Below are positions 24,296 through 27,202 of a stretch of 27,202 bases of DNA, piece by piece; the first letter of the stretch is position 1, and every line of letters starts with the position of its first letter. The notes below the pieces were generated by a model that made no database searches, was not told the DNA's origin, and saw only the letters and a program-made list of their open reading frames with translations. Position numbers and translations under genes: made by a program. Origin of the DNA: Nitrospinota bacterium (GTDB taxonomy: Bacteria > 2-12-FULL-45-22 > JACOWJ01); assembly GCA_016176845.1 (NCBI GenBank), contig JACOWJ010000034.1, forward strand, positions 1-27,202, given 5' to 3'.

Positions 24296-24349
24296 AGTTC
24301 ACCTTTTCAGACTTGGGGGCCAGGGGTAACCCCTGGCCCTCAACCTTCG

Positions 24350-26980
24350 TTAGGCTGCGGCCATCGCAGCCGCCTCTTTGGCCGCCTGGCTGAAAACCAG
24401 CTTCTCCCCTTTTGAATCCACATCGCACAGGATGGTGTCTCCTTCAGAGAAGCGGCCTTCCAGCACCTGCAAGGCCAGTGGGTCCATGATCATCCGCTGA
24501 ATGGCCCGTTTCAGGGGGCGGGCCCCATAAGTCGGGTCGTAGCCATGCTGCGAGAGCAATTCCTTGGCGGCATCCGTCAGGACGATATCCATCCGCTTCT
24601 CGACCAGCCGCCTCTTGAGATAGCGGAGCTGAATGTCGATGATGGCCTTGATCTGCTCCCGGGTCAAGCCACGGAAAATAATGGTCTCATCGACGCGGTT
24701 TAAGAACTCCGGCCGGAAGTTGGCCCGCAAGGAATCGGTGACCCGAAGGCGCATCTCCTCGTAATCCTTCTCCCCTAAATCCTGGATCCACTGGCTCCCA
24801 ATGTTAGAGGTCATAATGATCACCGTGTTTTTGAAATCCACCGTGCGGCCATGGCCGTCGGTGAGGCGGCCATCATCCAAGATCTGCAGGAGGATATTGA
24901 AGACATCCGAGTGGGCCTTTTCGATCTCATCAAAAAGGATGACCGAGTAAGCTCGGCGTCGCACCGCCTCGGTCAACTGTCCCCCCTCCTCGTAGCCCAC
25001 GTAGCCCGGAGGGGCCCCGATCAGGCGAGCCACCGTATGGCGCTCCTGGTACTCGCTCATGTCCAATCGGACCATGGCCTGCTCGTCGTCGAAGAGGAAC
25101 TCGGCCAGTGCCCTGGCCAGCTCCGTCTTGCCCACGCCCGTAGGGCCCAGGAAGATGAAGGAGCCAATGGGGCGGTTGGGGTCCTGCAGGCCCGCCCGGG
25201 CACGTCGAACAGAATTGGAGACCAGGCGGATGGCCTCGTCCTGGCCCACCACCCGCAGTCCCAGCCGCTCTTCCATCTTGATGAGCTTTTCGATCTCCCC
25301 CTCCATCATCTTGGAGACCGGGATCCCGGTCCACTTGGCGACCACCTCGGCCACGTCCTCCTCATCGACCTCCTCCTTAAGGAAGCCGTTCTGGCTCTGG
25401 AGCCCGGCCAGCTTCTGGTTCTCAGTCGCCAGTTCCCGCTCCAGGGAGGCGAGGACCCCGTAGCGCAGCTCGGCTACCTTGCCCAGCTCGCCCATCCGCT
25501 CGGCCCGCTCGGCCTCCAGCCTGGCCTCCTCGATCCGTCCCTTGATCGACCGGATCTTCTCGATGGCCTCCTTCTCCTGCTGCCAATGGACCTTCATGCC
25601 GTCCCGCTCCTCCTCCAGGTTCGAGAGCTCCTCCTCCAGCCTCTGGAGCCGCTCCCGTGAGGCCGGGTCGTTCTCCTTCTTCAAGGCCTCCCGCTCGATC
25701 TCGTACTGCATAATCTTGCGCTGCACCTCGTCGATCTCCGTGGGCAGGCTGTCGATCTCGATTCGCAGCCGCGAGGCGGCCTCATCGATCAGGTCGATCG
25801 CCTTGTCTGGCAAGAAACGATCGCTGATATAGCGGTGGGAGAGGGTGGCGGCGGCGATGATCGCCGAGTCCTTGATGCGCACGCCGTGGTGGACCTCGTA
25901 GCGCTCCTTCAACCCGCGCAAGATTGCGATGGAATCCTCCACTGTGGGCTCTTTGACGAAGACGGGCTGGAATCGGCGCTCCAGGGCGGCATCCTTCTCG
26001 ATGTGCTTGCGGTACTCATCCAGCGTGGTGGCCCCGATGCAGCGCAGCTCCCCCCGGGCCAGGGCCGGCTTGAGCATGTTGGAGGCATCGATCGCCCCCT
26101 CGGCCGCCCCGGCCCCCACGATGGTGTGCAGTTCATCGATGAAGAGGATGATCTGACCCTCCGCCTCCTGGATCTCCTTGAGGAGGGCCTTCAAGCGATC
26201 CTCGAACTCCCCACGATACTTCGTCCCGGCCACCAGGGCCCCCATGTCCAGCGCCGCCAGCCGCTTCTCCTTGAGCCCCTCGGGGACGTCCCCGGCCACG
26301 ATGCGCCGGGCTAACCCCTCGACGATGGCGGTCTTGCCGACTCCCGGCTCCCCGATCAGGACGGGGTTGTTCTTGGTGCGGCGCGAGAGCACCTGGATCA
26401 CCCGTCGGATCTCGTCGTCGCGGCCGATGACCGGATCGAGCTTTCCCTTGCGGGCCAGTTCCGTCAGGTCGCGGCAGTAACGCTCCAGGGACTGGTACTT
26501 CTCCTCCGGGTTGGGATCGGTGACCCGTTGAGTACCTCGGATGCTGAGCAAGGCCTTCAGGATAGTGTCCCGGCTGATCCCCAAAGACCTCATGGCCTGG
26601 GCGGCGCTTCCGCCCTTCTCTTCCGCGATGGCCAGCAGGATGTGCTCGGTGCTGATGTATTCGTCCTTGAGCCGTTCGGCCTCCTGGGCAGCGGCCTCCA
26701 AGATACCCTTGGTCCGAGGAGAGATGTAGACCTGGCCAATGGGGGTCCCTCCTCCATAGACCTGCGGCAATCGCCGCAGCCCTTCCTCCAGCCGCTGCAG
26801 GAGGAGCTGCGGGTCGGTGCCCAGCTTCAGCAGCAAGGGTCCAATGAGCCCTTCTTTTTGCTGGATCAGGGCCAAAAGGAGGTGCTCGACCTCCAGGGCC
26901 TGGTGTTGATGCTTTTCCGCAATGGATTGGGCTTCCTGAACGGCCTCTTGGGCCTTCACCGTCAACTTATCCCAGCGCAT
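24350..26980 (-). CDS. clpB: ATP-dependent disaggregase ClpB
   Basis: A Hsp100 ring ATPase that rescues aggregated proteins with DnaK. The 876-residue chain has a Clp N-domain (about residues 1-145), first AAA+ module with GEPGVGKTA (about 206-214) and [10 protein letters not shown], the M-domain coiled coil (about 400-530; [16 protein letters not shown]), and second AAA+ module with [10 protein letters not shown] and [11 protein letters not shown]. It ends with an Ala-rich tail. GGAGGAGG precedes the ATG. Length and M-domain distinguish it from ClpA/ClpC. No CIRCE or sigma-32 promoter is visible; a heptad inverted array sits 62 bases upstream. Confidence 0.97.
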   Translation of the reverse strand: MRWDKLTVKAQEAVQEAQSIAEKHQHQALEVEHLLLALIQQKEGLIGPLLLKLGTDPQLLLQRLEEGLRRLPQVYGGGTPIGQVYISPRTKGILEAAAQEAERLKDEYISTEHILLAIAEEKGGSAAQAMRSLGISRDTILKALLSIRGTQRVTDPNPEEKYQSLERYCRDLTELARKGKLDPVIGRDDEIRRVIQVLSRRTKNNPVLIGEPGVGKTAIVEGLARRIVAGDVPEGLKEKRLAALDMGALVAGTKYRGEFEDRLKALLKEIQEAEGQIILFIDELHTIVGAGAAEGAIDASNMLKPALARGELRCIGATTLDEYRKHIEKDAALERRFQPVFVKEPTVEDSIAILRGLKERYEVHHGVRIKDSAIIAAATLSHRYISDRFLPDKAIDLIDEAASRLRIEIDSLPTEIDEVQRKIMQYEIEREALKKENDPASRERLQRLEEELSNLEEERDGMKVHWQQEKEAIEKIRSIKGRIEEARLEAERAERMGELGKVAELRYGVLASLERELATENQKLAGLQSQNGFLKEEVDEEDVAEVVAKWTGIPVSKMMEGEIEKLIKMEERLGLRVVGQDEAIRLVSNSVRRARAGLQDPNRPIGSFIFLGPTGVGKTELARALAEFLFDDEQAMVRLDMSEYQERHTVARLIGAPPGYVGYEEGGQLTEAVRRRAYSVILFDEIEKAHSDVFNILLQILDDGRLTDGHGRTVDFKNTVIIMTSNIGSQWIQDLGEKDYEEMRLRVTDSLRANFRPEFLNRVDETIIFRGLTREQIKAIIDIQLRYLKRRLVEKRMDIVLTDAAKELLSQHGYDPTYGARPLKRAIQRMIMDPLALQVLEGRFSEGDTILCDVDSKGEKLVFSQAAKEAAAMAAA

Positions 26981-27041
26981 CCTGCCTCCTCCTCACATGT
27001 GCGAGAAATCTTTATTGAGGATCTAAGCCCAGAATTGAAAC

Positions 27042-27098
27042 AGGTTTTAAGTTTTAGGTTTTAGGCACTTAAAACTTAAAACTTAAAACCTAAAACTT
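27042..27098. repeat. Heptad inverted array upstream of clpB (AGTTTTA / CTTAAAA)
   Basis: Left units GGTTTTA, AGTTTTA, GGTTTTA are followed, after a GGCA centre, by CTTAAAA, CTTAAAA, CTTAAAA, CCTAAAA. The arms of about 24 bases are complementary with few mismatches. The same heptads occur between bamA and ompH at 2741-2802. Confidence 0.75.
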
Positions 27099-27202
27099 AT
27101 TAACTCGGGTTTTACCAATTCACAGCAGCGGGTAGTTCCTGGAATTCGTTGTCTGACTTGGGTTGCTGAATTTTTCGGTAGTTTCGCAAAGGCACCCCCC
27201 TC

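Noticed and set aside
21632-24349. tRNA-Sec, selA or a SECIS-bearing gene near selB
   Set aside because: No cloverleaf-like segment, no selA/selD motifs and no in-frame UGA gene could be made out by eye.
24851-25660. 269-codon plus-strand frame antisense to clpB
   Set aside because: Leu/Gln/His-rich shadow of the ClpB coiled coil, without a ribosome site.
26981-27202. Heat-shock promoter or CIRCE element for clpB
   Set aside because: Neither the sigma-32 pattern nor the TTAGCACTC inverted repeat is seen; only a heptad array and plain sequence.

Overview
The window looks like a chromosomal stretch of an anaerobic Gram-negative bacterium, most likely a deltaproteobacterium (Desulfobacterota) or close relative. 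The reasons are the order bamA-ompH-lpxD-Gfo/Idh oxidoreductase-lpxI, a benzoyl-CoA-reductase / 2-hydroxyacyl-CoA-dehydratase gene pair, selB, a TupABC tungstate transporter and generally high GC. The species cannot be named from the sequence alone.

Layout. (1) 108-8983, plus strand: an outer-membrane/lipid A block with bamA, ompH (skp), lpxD, a Gfo/Idh oxidoreductase and lpxI. It lacks fabZ, lpxA and lpxB, which usually sit in this block, and it carries a foreign-looking 802-residue secreted repeat protein between the oxidoreductase and lpxI. (2) 8984-14123, minus strand: a tightly packed six-gene run in transcription order Nudix hydrolase, two 2-hydroxyacyl-CoA dehydratase/BcrC- and BcrB-like subunits, then a YcnI-like copper protein, a CopD-like membrane protein and a YtkA/FixH-like exported protein. 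(3) 14388-14816, minus: a stand-alone receiver protein with altered active-site residues. (4) 15294-20250, minus: a tungstate (or molybdate) module in transcription order short ModE-like regulator, OprO/P-type porin, tupA, tupB, tupC, with two matching palindromic operators. (5) 20566-20943, plus: an unrecognised small protein. (6) 21164-21631, minus: an exported cupredoxin-like protein. (7) 21917-23818, plus: selB. (8) 23840-26980, minus: clpB followed by a small unknown gene.

How it fits together. The tungstate module appears complete: a porin for outer-membrane entry, a binding protein, a permease and an ATPase, with a small repressor-like protein acting on two near-identical operators. 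Tungsten supply and SelB would both serve metal/selenium-dependent oxidoreductases, but no such enzyme is in the window. The copper-type trio is translationally chained to the dehydratase-like pair, an unusual partnership.

The most striking signal is not a gene. The intergenic spaces carry at least seven different 7-base tandem arrays, several as inverted pairs. Three of them supply the stop codon of the upstream gene (tupA, tupB and the BcrC-like gene). Three copies of a second box (core GGAAATTCCTATRCGAT) each sit beside such an array. A third family has inverted ends like GCCTATCCGAAAAC. These repeats have reshaped gene ends and leaders, including a decayed duplicate of the regulator's promoter and first codons in front of tupA.
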